Source: Byssochlamys sp. IMV 00236 (taxonomy: Eukaryota; Ascomycota; Eurotiomycetes; Eurotiales; Thermoascaceae). Taken from it: DNA of 21,999 nt. Below the pieces are notes generated by a model that made no database searches, was not told the origin of the DNA, and worked only from the letters and a program-made list of their open reading frames with translations. The stretch covers positions 1-21,999 of the forward strand of contig MSJH02000318.1 of NCBI GenBank assembly GCA_001931875.2. The letters run 5' to 3'. A program made the translations under genes and the position numbers. This document shows positions 9,531 through 18,550 of the stretch, one piece after another; positions within the stretch are counted from its first letter, which is position 1; each line of letters starts with the position of its first letter.

Positions 9531-12017
9531 TTATGTACTTGGACGAAGTTTCTTCAATGTTGGGATTGATCCTGCTGATTTTCTTCTATCAACACGCTCA
9601 CGCTTCTTTCCACGTGAATTTTCTCTTTCTGTCTTTTCAATTGCTCTTGCTGTATTTAACGCGATATTCTAAAAGTAAATGTTATGTAAGAGTATATTAA
9701 AATTAGTATCACTTCGATTATGAAATTAGAAACTTTACCTTCACTTGCATAAGACCAGTAAACAATGCAGGGAAATGGCCAAGTTCAGAGAGTTTTTCGA
9801 TAGCATTGTATTCACCTAACTGAATCATTCGAAATACGCCACTTTTAGTATTCATTGCATACGTGGATACTTGTTTTCCTAATTTGTTAAATTACATTAG
9901 AGTACATTAAAACGCAAACAGGGAAAATATAATACAATTTCCACTTTTTTTATAAAAAAAAAGTTACCTTCAATCAATATACCAAAAACAGAGGCATCAT
10001 CTACACCAATGCTCAATATCTCATCCAACATATCACGCATTTCAATACCAAGTTTAACGAAATCTGATATGTCTCCACGTCCTACTTTCGAAGGTGGTTT
10101 GATCTCACATGTTGCTAACTTAAACTTCTTTATCCATGGTTTGACATAAGCAAACCAATCCGGTTTATACTGGGAATCATTTGTATTTATCAAGACAATA
10201 TTTGCCCTGTTATTGATAAAGTGTGAAAAAAAAGAAAAAAAAGTTAATGGTTTTCGTAAAATAAAAATAGATATTGTTATTACCATGATTGGTAGAAGTG
10301 GTCATCAACTGAGAATATATTGTCAAAGAAGCAATCAATATAGTTTTTAACAAAAGTATCTTCACCAGTTTCATCAGCATCCACTTCTTTTGTCAAACGG
10401 GGCACCCTAAGCTAATTTTCAATATTTTTATAAGTGCACATGATGAAATTAAACTTGCAGTTCAAATAGTATAAAGCTTGCAATCAAATCATTTGTATCT
10501 TTAGTTTTTATAGCGTCAGTGATGATTTCATTGCATTTCTTTTTCATCTCCATCCATCCAACTCTAAGCGTCTATAATCGACAAAGTCATTAATGTATAT
10601 TAGCGTTATAAATCGTTGCTATTTCTTTTCATTTTCCTTCTTTTTTTTTTAAAAAAAAGAAGGAAAATGAAAGAGAAACTTCTACTTACTCTCAGTGTGT
10701 TGGACCAAACCAACAGATTAGTTGATGGGACGGGCGCAGCAGAATAAAGACGATTTAACTCATTCTTTACCAGTACACGAGTTGATTGGGGCATGTACTT
10801 TGTTACAGAGTCGCTGGTTGATAGCATGAAAGGGAAAATCAAATATAAAGACCTAACAGTGTATAATATCAGCGTACCAATAATATTTTCCTAGAGCATT
10901 TTCTTTTCATTTATAGCTTACAATATACGTATGTCCCGTATGTTCCCCTGTGTGGTTGTGAGGTGGGATGATGTAGCTCGAAACTGCTTTAACTCTTGAC
11001 AAATATTAACATCATCAATGATCCACTAAAAAATAGAACAAAGTTTATTCAATATCAACTGTAATTTAAGTATAGTTACTCATAGCTATATACTTACCTC
11101 TTCTTCTTCCTCACAGTCTGGCCAATCAGGTATATATTCATACGTGTGTTTATATGTTCTTGTCGGATGATAATCATCACTTAAAAATGATCCATTTACA
11201 TCGCTATTATCAGGTAGAGGTGTGGATTGACAAGCTATACTGAATTCATCCTAAAAGTGTTATTTCATTAGTAAAATGTTGCCTTCAAAACTTAATTTAT
11301 CAATTATATTAGTTACTTCAACATGATTATGAGTGGCAGGTGTTGTCTTGGTTACTTCGATATTAGGCTGAGTCGGAGGCATCATAGGTATTATCGGTTA
11401 GATATCTAGTTATGGCCTATATCGTCCCAAACACGTTACTTACCATATCCATACTACTTCTTGGCTTCAGCTAGAATAATTTATCAACATATAAATTATC
11501 AGCATATAAATAATATGCTTGCTACAATATATCTAACCTGGAGCTCTTGTTCTGCGAGTTTCTTTGCTCCTAGTGTTGACAATATCGCACCCGACGAATC
11601 TCCTTCCAATCTTGCTAATAGTTGTAATCTTTTTACCTCCGCCTTCTTTGCTTGTACTTCATAATAAGAACAAAAAATATTTCGAACTTCTTTATTGTCC
11701 AAATATTTGGCCACTTCATTAGCATACGTTTTGACTGCTTCTCTCTCATTAGAATTACGACTAAACGCCTTCAAGTTGTTGATAAGGTCTTTGAGTATAT
11801 CTTTGCCAGAGTTTTGCCAGGTTTTGGTGTTTTTAAAGTAATAGTCGATTATTTTATCTACTTTTGTCCATAAACGAGCTTCGATTTGAAGAGTGTGCTC
11901 TAGATTATACTGACTACATACATCCGATGGAATCACATAATCACCTCTCACAGAACCAAGCAATGGCTTTTTTGGTAAAGATGCCACTTTTTTTGATTTT
12001 CCTTTTGAGTTTCGCAT
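9531..12017 (-). CDS. Unrecognised 562-aa protein with candidate PD-(D/E)XK nuclease core
   Basis: Ten exons on the minus strand: 12017-11538, 11470-11444, 11250-11098, 11025-10922, 10852-10690, 10571-10455, 10411-10284, 10206-9968, 9878-9739 and 9668-9531. Nine GT-AG introns (43-193 nt) all keep frame, giving 562 aa with no internal stop, which argues against decay. The N-terminus is basic; residues 90-160 are mostly helical in character. An acidic run lies near residue 220. Residues 406-427 read PD, then 17 residues, then CEIKPP: an Asp followed by Glu-X-Lys after a hydrophobic strand, as in PD-(D/E)XK nucleases. A helix (DFVKLGIEMRDMLDEI) and two strands follow. The basic C-terminus (GKKRERVDRRK) could be a nuclear signal. 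An ATG at 12176 would add a hydrophobic leader that looks like 5' UTR, so 12017 was chosen. The nuclease role is inference; the gene model is strong. Confidence 0.78.
10627..10672. repeat. Perfect 22-bp inverted repeat (hairpin) inside intron 5
   Basis: Arms at 10627-10648 and 10651-10672 are perfect reverse complements with a 2-nt loop. The arms contain TTTCATTTTCCTTC followed by eight T. It lies inside the 118-nt intron 10689-10572 of the 562-aa gene, so the pre-mRNA would fold into a 22-bp stem just after the 5' splice site. Confidence 0.9.
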
Positions 12018-12725
12018 AATTATTGTAGGGAAAAAATGGAACAAAGATAATAAAATAAGGCAAAGCAAAATTATTCTGAGCAAAGAAGAGGTTTTTTTTT
12101 TTTTATTAAAGGCTGAAGGAAAAAAAACGCTGGTTAGGACAATACTTTGTTTGTTTGTCCGTTGTAAATCAATCATTGTTGCCTTCGTTTCACACTCCGA
12201 TGTGGTGGTACAACACTCTTAAAGCCGCTTTACTTTTCAGTATATATATAAAAACACAAATGCATATATTCCTCATATCTTCTTAGCAAGCATCGATTCA
12301 ATATTTTTTTTTTTTTTTTTGGGAGGGTAATTTAAAGTCTACTGATTAAAGTTCCAATATTGCTTGATATGACTGAGTAAGTTGTTTGGGGGTGACCACC
12401 ACATCTTCGTTGTTCACTTCGGCAACTGCCTGATTTTAGTAACAAGTTCTAAGTCTGAAATGTAAATCATGACTTTATTTAAAGGACAACCGTTAATGAA
12501 TTAATAACTACAATTATCAATAGATCAATAATATATTTTTTACCAAAACGACGTTGGTTAAAAAATGCAACAATATGATTATAGTAAAAATGAAGGAAGG
12601 GACCAGTACAATTCAAAAATAGATTTTAAAAAAACTGCTGCCACACCACACACACTTTAAATTGATGAAGGTATTCATACAGATGGCTGAGTTCGTAACA
12701 TGAATAATACAATGCGCCTATCATC
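12018..12725 (-). promoter_or_regulatory. Upstream region of the 562-aa gene
   Basis: On the minus strand a TATA-like run (TTTTTATATATATACTG, about 12239-12255) lies about 225 nt before the ATG at 12017, followed by T-rich and C/T-rich tracts that fit a fungal leader. A poly(T) run sits at about 12305-12320 on the + strand. From about 12330 to 12725 nothing coding or repeated was seen. Confidence 0.35.
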
Positions 12726-12807
12726 TGCTTCCATCAAAAAGTCAACCATTTGGTAAAGGGGTTGCTAGAAGTATTTCCACAAGACTTACAACTGCTGCTA
12801 TACCATG
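12726..12807 (+). repeat. 82-bp direct repeat, copy 1
   Basis: It begins TGCTTCCATCAAAAAGTC and ends in ATACCATG. It matches copy 3 (13165-13246) at 81 of 82 positions. Its function is unknown. Confidence 0.85.
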
Positions 12808-12903
12808 CTCCATCTGCGACTGATGCAGTGTTTGCACGGATTACCATCTCCGTAACATGAATATATATTTCTACATAAACATGGCTAGTCCAAACACACC
12901 TAC

Positions 12904-12971
12904 TGCTTGTTTCCATCCAAAAGTCAATCGTTTGGCAATAAGTGGATTGCTAGAGGTATTTCCACAAGTCT
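12904..12971 (+). repeat. Diverged middle copy of the 82-bp repeat
   Basis: This copy reads TGCTTGTTTCCATCCAAAAG, keeps GTATTTCCACAAG near its end, and has several substitutions and small indels. A flanking CGTAACATGAAT shared with the DNA before copy 1 suggests the repeated unit extends upstream. Confidence 0.7.
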
Positions 12972-13164
12972 AACATGTAGGCTGCATCAGTATACTAGCA
13001 GTGCTATATCATTAGGTCTAGTACACTTGAACAAATTAGTAAATGTTGCTGTTAGGTTTATTATTAACATCATCTTCTTCAAATAAATAAAAGCCTATAA
13101 GCATGGTATATAATGCATTATTGAGATTGCCAACCCAAATAAAACATTGAACAGGCTCGATGCT

Positions 13165-13246
13165 TGCTTCCATCAAAAAGTCAACCATTTGGTAAAGGGG
13201 TTGCTAGAAGTATTTCCACAAGACTTACAACTGCTGCCATACCATG
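13165..13246 (+). repeat. 82-bp direct repeat, copy 3
   Basis: Nearly identical to copy 1 (one C/T difference, in CTGCTGC/TATACC). The two are 439 bp apart, so they duplicated much more recently than the middle copy. Confidence 0.85.
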
Positions 13247-13373
13247 ACTCCAGAAGAAAACAAGAATAAAAAAGTTTGTGTGGTGGGAATATATATAAAA
13301 TAAAAAGGAGTTTGATTGGCTAACTGTTTGATTTAAACAAGACAGCACGATTACTTGGCATGCATGGGTTTAA

Positions 13374-13516
13374 CTTTACGGCTATAATTGTATTGTTTTC
13401 CTCTGCCTATTTGCTCTGCAGATGCATATTGGCTAGACAAAATAAATTGTCTGTATGATAGAATAATGTTCCAGTTGTTGTTTCCAAATGTACCTTTACG
13501 GCTATGATCGTATCGC
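13374..13516 (+). repeat. Short direct repeat pair 120 bp apart
   Basis: CTTTACGGCTATAATTGTAT at 13374 recurs as CTTTACGGCTATGATCGTAT at 13494, exactly 120 bp downstream. The DNA between the two shows no other strong similarity by eye. Confidence 0.55.
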
Positions 13517-13962
13517 TATCTTTGGTCAAGATTCATGCACTGATGACTAGTAGTCTTGGTAAAACTGTCTATGATTCCTAAAGATGAATATTGTCTTGTT
13601 TATTTTAATATTTTACTCTCATTATGTATATTATATAATATAGTTTTTGAGATCACTGTATCTGCACATCTTTGTCAAATTTGGCTATTTTTTATAGACA
13701 ATCTTCAGGGCTCCTTGCTGATCATGGCGTTGAAGTTTATTTTCTTTGATTTGAAAAGTATACTATGATCTAAGCTTCTCACCTTAATCTTATCAATGCT
13801 TAAAAAACATTCTCTTTTATTCAACTCAACTTTATAAGCATTTTACAATTGTTAAACATTTACGTAATTTGGTATTTCTGTTCTTGTCATTAAGGTTCAC
13901 AGGCTTCTTTTAATATTCTGGTGATTTAACAATGCTTTATATCGAGTTGTGGGGTTTCTTAT

Positions 13963-14519
13963 TTGATATATGAATACTTTTGGTCACTTATTGAATTTAT
14001 TACAAGTACCAAGACTTGCGATGTTCTGAATAATTGTAACCCTAATCCCGAAAATGAAAAAAAAAAGTTCTTTTTTGGCGACTTAACCACTTGTGATATC
14101 CATCACGTATATGAAGACACAGCTGACAATAGTTCAGTATCAAAAGGTACAACTACAGCGCACTTTGTCAAATTTATAAACGAACTTCTTGATATCATGA
14201 TCTTGATGAGGATTTTAAAGGAAATTATATTGTCATGGATAATGCTTTTATCCATAAATACAGGCCACTGGCACAAAAAATTGAAAGTAAAGGCTACAAG
14301 GTCGTGCACCTCCTCGCTTATCTACCAGAATTCAACCCCATCAAACAGTTTTGGGCAATAGTCAAAGGGGATATGAAGCATAGTAGACTTATGAATGAAG
14401 AAAACTTATCAAGTAGAATTCGTAACAGCTGTGACAATGTTCTTACCAGTGACTTTTATGCCTTCTGTAATCATTCTAAACGCCAAATCATTAATTGTTA
14501 TAACATGAAACCATTCTAG
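13963..14519 (+). pseudogene. Inactive Tc1-like DDE transposase, C-terminal half
   Basis: The frame starting near 13963 reads into KGTTTAHFVKFINELLDI. A one-base loss near 14197-14203 shifts the frame, which continues as GNYIVMDNAFIHKY (second catalytic Asp kept), then LLAYLPEFNPIKQFWAIVK and the end at 14519. This is the DDE_3 (Tc1/IS630-type) fold pattern. The usual NPIEQFW has Lys for the third acidic residue (AAA at 14343-14345), so the catalytic triad is destroyed. The N-terminal DNA-binding part and most of the region around the first Asp are absent. The right inverted repeat begins 52 bp after the stop, as expected if the repeat belongs to this element. Confidence 0.87.
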
Positions 14520-14570
14520 TATAGTTATTTTTTTTCAAGTAAATATTCCTTTAAGCCATACTTTATATTT

Positions 14571-14628
14571 ATTTTTGACTTGTGGCCAATTATTTTTGAG
14601 AAAACGCCAATTTCCATAAGTTTGACTG
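14571..14628 (-). repeat. Right 58-bp terminal inverted repeat
   Basis: Reverse complement of 8141-8198 at 57 of 58 positions, ending GTTTGACTG and followed by TA at 14629-14630. Confidence 0.93.
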
Positions 14629-14630
14629 TA

Positions 14631-15154
14631 TGTATGTCACTCATAGTAATCAAGAATATTCCCAACATTCCATTTCTTTTGCATTAATCGTTACTCCAGG
14701 TATTACTGCTGTGTATCATCATGCCATGCAAGTAGTGACCACTTTTTTTGTTTCTCTCCTGTCTTTATGCTTTGTTTGATGTATAGAAGAATAGTAGAAA
14801 AGAACTTCCAGTCTGTTGTTGAATTGATTATGGAGATAAAGAAAAATGGGAGTTATTCTACAAGGAATAAGATATTTTATCATTATATCCATTGATGGAC
14901 TCAAATTACGTCAATTACAATACTCTCTGTCATCTTCTGATCGGCGGTTCTTCTCCGAGATAATATTACATAGTATTTAGCTATACACCTTTTAATGCGA
15001 TCCATACTTGATGTGTTTATGAACTTTAGTTGTATGAAGTTATGACTACATAGAAAGTGATATCAGACTAAAACATGTCTGCCATTTTGCATTGCGCCTT
15101 AATTTTATGGGTTTAAAAATAGATCATCCTTTTTTTTTTCTCTCTCTGCTAAAG
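14631..15154. other. Intergenic region before the mannosyltransferase
   Basis: About 520 bp of AT-rich DNA that must hold the mannosyltransferase promoter. A T run and CT repeat (15130-15147) lie directly before the start codon. No clear TATA box or coding frame was seen. Confidence 0.4.
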
Positions 15155-16379
15155 ATGAAATATACAAGATTGGTGCCATATATCTTTACAGTATGTGGAG
15201 TCATACTTGTATTTTTCTCCTTCCAAACACTATATTCTGTCTATAAAGAACGACCTCAGTCTGGGATCACTAAAGCAGTAGGACACAGTGCTCATAGTAG
15301 TAATGACAAAATGAGAGCATGTTTTGTGGTGTTGGTACGCAATGAAGAACTAGCTGGAATAACATCTACAATCAGACAAGTCGAGCAGCGTTTTAATAGC
15401 AAATACAACTACCCTTACATCTTTTTAAATGACGCTGACTTTACACTCGAGTTTATTGAGACAACAACGGCTTTAACTAATGCTACAACAAGATATGGTA
15501 AAGTTGATGGTCACATGTGGGGCTATCCATCCTTTATCAACACTACTTATGCTGCTGAATGCAGAGAAGAGCTAGCAAAGCAAGGTATACCTTATGCAGG
15601 TAGTGAATCTTATAGACACATGTGCAGGTATTTTATATCATATCAGATTCAATTAAGAAGAGGATTATGCTAAAGCTAGTATTTTATAGATTTCAAAGTG
15701 GCTTCTTCTTTAGACATCCGTTACTAGACGAATTTGATTACTATTGGCGCATTGAACCTGATGTGGACTATTATTGTGATATTGATTATGACGTTTTCAA
15801 GTTTATGAGAGACAATAACAAGAAATATGGTAAAGAAAGAACATAATAAAGCGTATATGTGTCTGTGTATGCTAAAATGTCTTATTAGGATTTAATATTG
15901 CATTTAGAGAGTTTATTCAGACAGTGCCTTCGCTATGGCAAACAATCATGAATTTTAAAAAAGAATACCCTGAAGTTGTATCACAGTGGCCATCAAAGAA
16001 AGACTCACTCGTCAAGTTTGTTACAGATGATGATGGACAATCCTATAACGGCTGTCATTTTTGGACAAACTTTGAAATTGCGTCGCTTGATTTATGGAGA
16101 TCGAATGACTATCTAAAATTATTTGGTTATCTTGATCGAGCAGGAGGCTTCTTTTATGAAAGATGGGGTGATGCGCCTGTTCATTCGATTGCTGCTTCAT
16201 TAATGCTTCGAAAGGATGAAATTCACTTCTTTGATGATATTGGTTATAGACACACGGCTTATACTCATTGTCCTTCAAAGCCTGAATATGCTGCCAAATG
16301 TTCATGTAACCCTGAAAAGAGTCTGGACTATACAGATGGTATATCATGTCGTCCTGTATATGATAATGCCCTGAAATAA
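15155..16379 (+). CDS. GT15 alpha-1,2-mannosyltransferase (Kre2/Mnt1 family)
   Basis: Three exons, 15155-15627, 15690-15829 and 15889-16379, with introns of 62 and 59 nt, give 367 aa. The enzyme adds alpha-1,2-linked mannose from GDP-mannose to protein-bound O- or N-glycans in the Golgi. A short cytosolic tail is followed by a signal anchor at about residues 5-29, making a type II membrane protein. The catalytic domain begins at about residue 53 (RACFVVLVRNEE) and has YYWRIEPDVDYYCDIDYD (175-192), YNGCHFWTNFEI with the proposed catalytic Glu at 267, and RAGGFFYERWGDAPVHSIA. All are hallmarks of family 15. An ATG at 15092 would add 21 residues including a Phe-rich stretch before the anchor, so 15155 was preferred. 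Which KRE2/MNN paralogue it matches cannot be told. It is intact and outside the repeat-bounded segment. Confidence 0.94.
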
Positions 16380-16446
16380 ATAAATATAATGACGTTATGA
16401 AAGAATATTAAATGCTGGCCATAATAGGCAAATTTGAATTAATAAA
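16375..16446 (+). terminator. Polyadenylation signals of the mannosyltransferase gene
   Basis: AATAAA occurs at 16375-16380 (overlapping the stop codon), 16379-16384 and 16441-16446. The last is the best placed for 3' end formation. Confidence 0.5.
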
Positions 16447-16983
16447 ATAGGAGCACATGTAAATAGAAAGAAAGAGTCCTCGTGTAAAAAAGGAGCTCAT
16501 GTACATAGCAAAATTAGAGTTAGCAGATATTCAATAACACATGAGAATATTTACAATGTAACGACCAAATTACTTATTGGATGTAAAGCAGCCATCAGTA
16601 ATTGAAATCGATAGCAACAGTCTAAACCTTAAGCGGACTCCTTGGGAAGAATACTACCTAGACTGAGATCATTAGAATTGCAAATTAGTGCCTCTTTCCT
16701 TTCAGATTGACGTTGGTACCTTACAGCTTTCAAGACACTCTCGGGTTACCTGCAATATAAGGATACTCAAGAGCTCCCAGCAATCATAAAATATACCTAC
16801 GTCGCATTCGGAAACTATCCCAGCCTTTACCATTTTACCGTGAAGAATATCCTTACAATAGTAATAGCAGAACTTCCGTTGTTGATTATATAGAAAATCT
16901 CCAATGCTAGCCTTTGCCAGGCAATATATATGTCATTGGATGGCAGTTGCGACAGAATTTTGCACTCTGGAGATCCATAGTAT
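16447..16983 (+). other. Gene-poor region with scattered coding-like fragments
   Basis: Short open stretches in different frames (one containing NLKRTPWEEYYLD near 16620-16664, others near 16700-16880) are separated by stops. They may be the 5' part of the decayed gene at 16984-17235, but no frame can be followed. An imperfect short repeat, GAGCACATGTAAATAG and GAGCTCATGTACATAG, lies at about 16451 and 16493. Confidence 0.3.
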
Positions 16984-17235
16984 GGCTACTGGACTGACAA
17001 AATGCAAAAATCCTACGATTATCGAGAGCCTTGTTACAAAAAGTCGAGAAAGACATATGAACTCAGCTTGTGTCAAGAAATTCGAGCTACACTACGTCAA
17101 CTGATCTAGCAGTATCATCGAGAAACTTGGACCACTTTCTATGGACTAATGACATCTATAGGATATACCAAGGCAATATCTAAGGCTTGCCGTATTCGCA
17201 AGAATCGAACATTAAAACTCACTTCCTTCTGTTGA
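16984..17235 (+). pseudogene. Decayed coding fragment of unknown family
   Basis: A frame of 83 codons reads GYWTDKMQKSYDYREPCYKK and later ATLRQLI, then a TAG (17107-17109), then QYHRETWTTFYGLMTSIGYT. The composition is protein-like and continues across the stop without a frame change. I do not recognise the family. It could be a relic of a mobile-element or effector-like gene; no catalytic motif is visible. Confidence 0.35.
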
Positions 17236-17451
17236 TTATTTAACCTACAACAAAAGGTAGTGATTCTGCATCTCTATCAAGTTACCTACATATATTTATT
17301 TGAAACATCAGAAGCTGTTCTTCTGTAGAAATTCCTCCTTTTTGTCGCATTTCTACGTTTATATTAAAGAAGACAATACACCCTTTTACGTAATATAGAC
17401 TATATATTAACATAGTACCTCATATTAAGCCCACAATATTGATTCATGGTA

Positions 17452-17655
17452 CAGTAGACTCTCGATGACAGAATACCTATTAGGATCACAAATGACGTTC
17501 CATAATCAAGGATATCCCGTAATAAAGCTTATACATCAATAATCCAAATGAATATCACAGGAAATTTAAAGCGGTGACTGTGAAGTCCTTCGAAAATAGC
17601 ATTCCATTATCGCGAATATTCTGTATTACTGAATTCCGTAATCGAGAGTCTACTG
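17452..17655. mobile_element. 204-bp miniature inverted-repeat element (MITE), pogo/Tigger-like ends
   Basis: Both ends begin CAGTAGACTCTCGAT on opposite strands (15 perfect bp, with imperfect pairing to about 25), and each is followed outside by TA (17450-17451 and 17656-17657). The interior has no coding frame. The end sequence resembles those of pogo/Tigger-type Tc1/mariner elements, so it is probably a non-autonomous copy moved in trans. Confidence 0.8.
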
Positions 17656-17968
17656 TATCTCTGATCTGTAGTAGTTGATGACGCGTTATATTAATACAGC
17701 TCACTAGCTGTTGACAACATTTATTCTTGTAAAGTAATACGCATGTTACATTAACTTCATCTTCTTCGCCTCAGCTTTTAGCTTTCTCTTCCACAAATTA
17801 TACACAAACTTCTTGAATTAACATGCAATGCAATAAAAAGAACACGACCTTTATATTTCTTTGATTACTTCATAATTCCAATGTCACATTGATATAGCTG
17901 TATTTGTATGCTCCGGTATTAAACTACATGAAATATATACCTAAAATGAAACATATAGAGTGAAAAAA

Positions 17969-18550
17969 CTAGTCTATATAATCAAACATAGAAATGTGCT
18001 TGTAGACATCTATTCGAATTTGCCGTAGCATTTTGATAAGGGAGAACTCTATCCCGCGAAACACACACTCCCAGTGTGATCTCCAGGTACAGGCAAGGGA
18101 AATAAAAAGAACTGTTTTACCGTTGATCGTATTGTTTGGGCCATCTATTGACAGTTCAAAAGGTGGATCAGATGGGTATAGCTGGAAGTATATATATTCA
18201 GCGCCAGTCTGTCTGCTTGATTGATCGAGGCATGTATCACTGCTCTCAAGATGATACAGGACTAGAATATAGCGTTGAGATTCCTGTGTTTTGATCAAGC
18301 GTTTAATAAATCCGGGTGATTTCTGGTTTTGTTCCAACCAAATTCGTTCTACTTTGAGGCTCTCAATTTCAGCTATTCAGTCTTGGAGATTACCTATTCG
18401 TGCTTCATTGCTCGGCAACAGCGAAGATAAAATGTTGTGATGTTTGTATTGACGAAGCATACAATCCCACTTACCTTGTAACTTTTTCAACTGGTTTGTT
18501 CTCCAATTGTTCCGGCGAAGCTGGAAGCGTTCGATAGAGAATTCTTTGCT
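17969..18550 (-). CDS. Possible gene fragment with a coiled coil, unrecognised
   Basis: On the minus strand one frame is open from about 18550 to the TAA at 17969 apart from a TGA at 18379-18377. Removing a GT-AG intron 18474-18373 (102 nt) keeps frame and deletes that stop. The joined segment reads NQLKKLQ then AEIESLKVERIWLEQNQ, with Leu/Ile at heptad positions, so the splice makes a good coiled coil. Further on comes QRYILVLYHLESSD and a C-terminal end KHISMFDYID. No start codon could be fixed: upstream the frame meets TGA codons in a region where all three frames look protein-like. It may be the 3' end of a real gene or a partly decayed one. No family was recognised. Confidence 0.35.

Larger units (their letters stand above)
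8141..14628. mobile_element. 6.49-kb segment bounded by Tc1-type inverted repeats, carrying a multi-exon gene
   Basis: The two 58-bp repeats point inward and each is flanked outside by TA (8139-8140 and 14629-14630), the target duplicated by Tc1/mariner elements. Between them lie a decayed mariner transposase (-), an intact-looking 10-exon gene (-), diverged direct repeats, and the C-terminal half of a decayed Tc1-like transposase (+) ending 52 bp before the right repeat. A normal Tc1 element is about 1.3-2 kb, so this is far too long. Two readings fit. It may be one unit that moved with its cargo using transposase from elsewhere. Or an ordinary Tc1 copy lost the 5' part of its gene and was expanded by insertions. 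The near-identity of the repeats shows they have not diverged like the transposase beside them. Confidence 0.6.

Noticed and set aside
12015..12176. Earlier ATG (12176) for the 562-aa gene, adding a hydrophobic leader
   Set aside because: The added stretch is translated from T-rich leader DNA with a C/T tract, and the basic start at 12017 looks like the true N-terminus; a membrane leader would be odd for the rest of the protein.
12734..12916. Minus-strand open frame of 60 codons
   Set aside because: It runs through the direct-repeat field, and no motif or splice context supports it.
13556..13768. Plus-strand open frame of 70 codons with hydrophobic content
   Set aside because: Composition is that of AT-rich DNA read in frame (Ile/Leu/Phe-rich); no motif, no promoter.
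17160..17225. Possible tRNA-like box (TGTTCGATTC on the minus strand)
   Set aside because: No cloverleaf or matching A box could be drawn around it.
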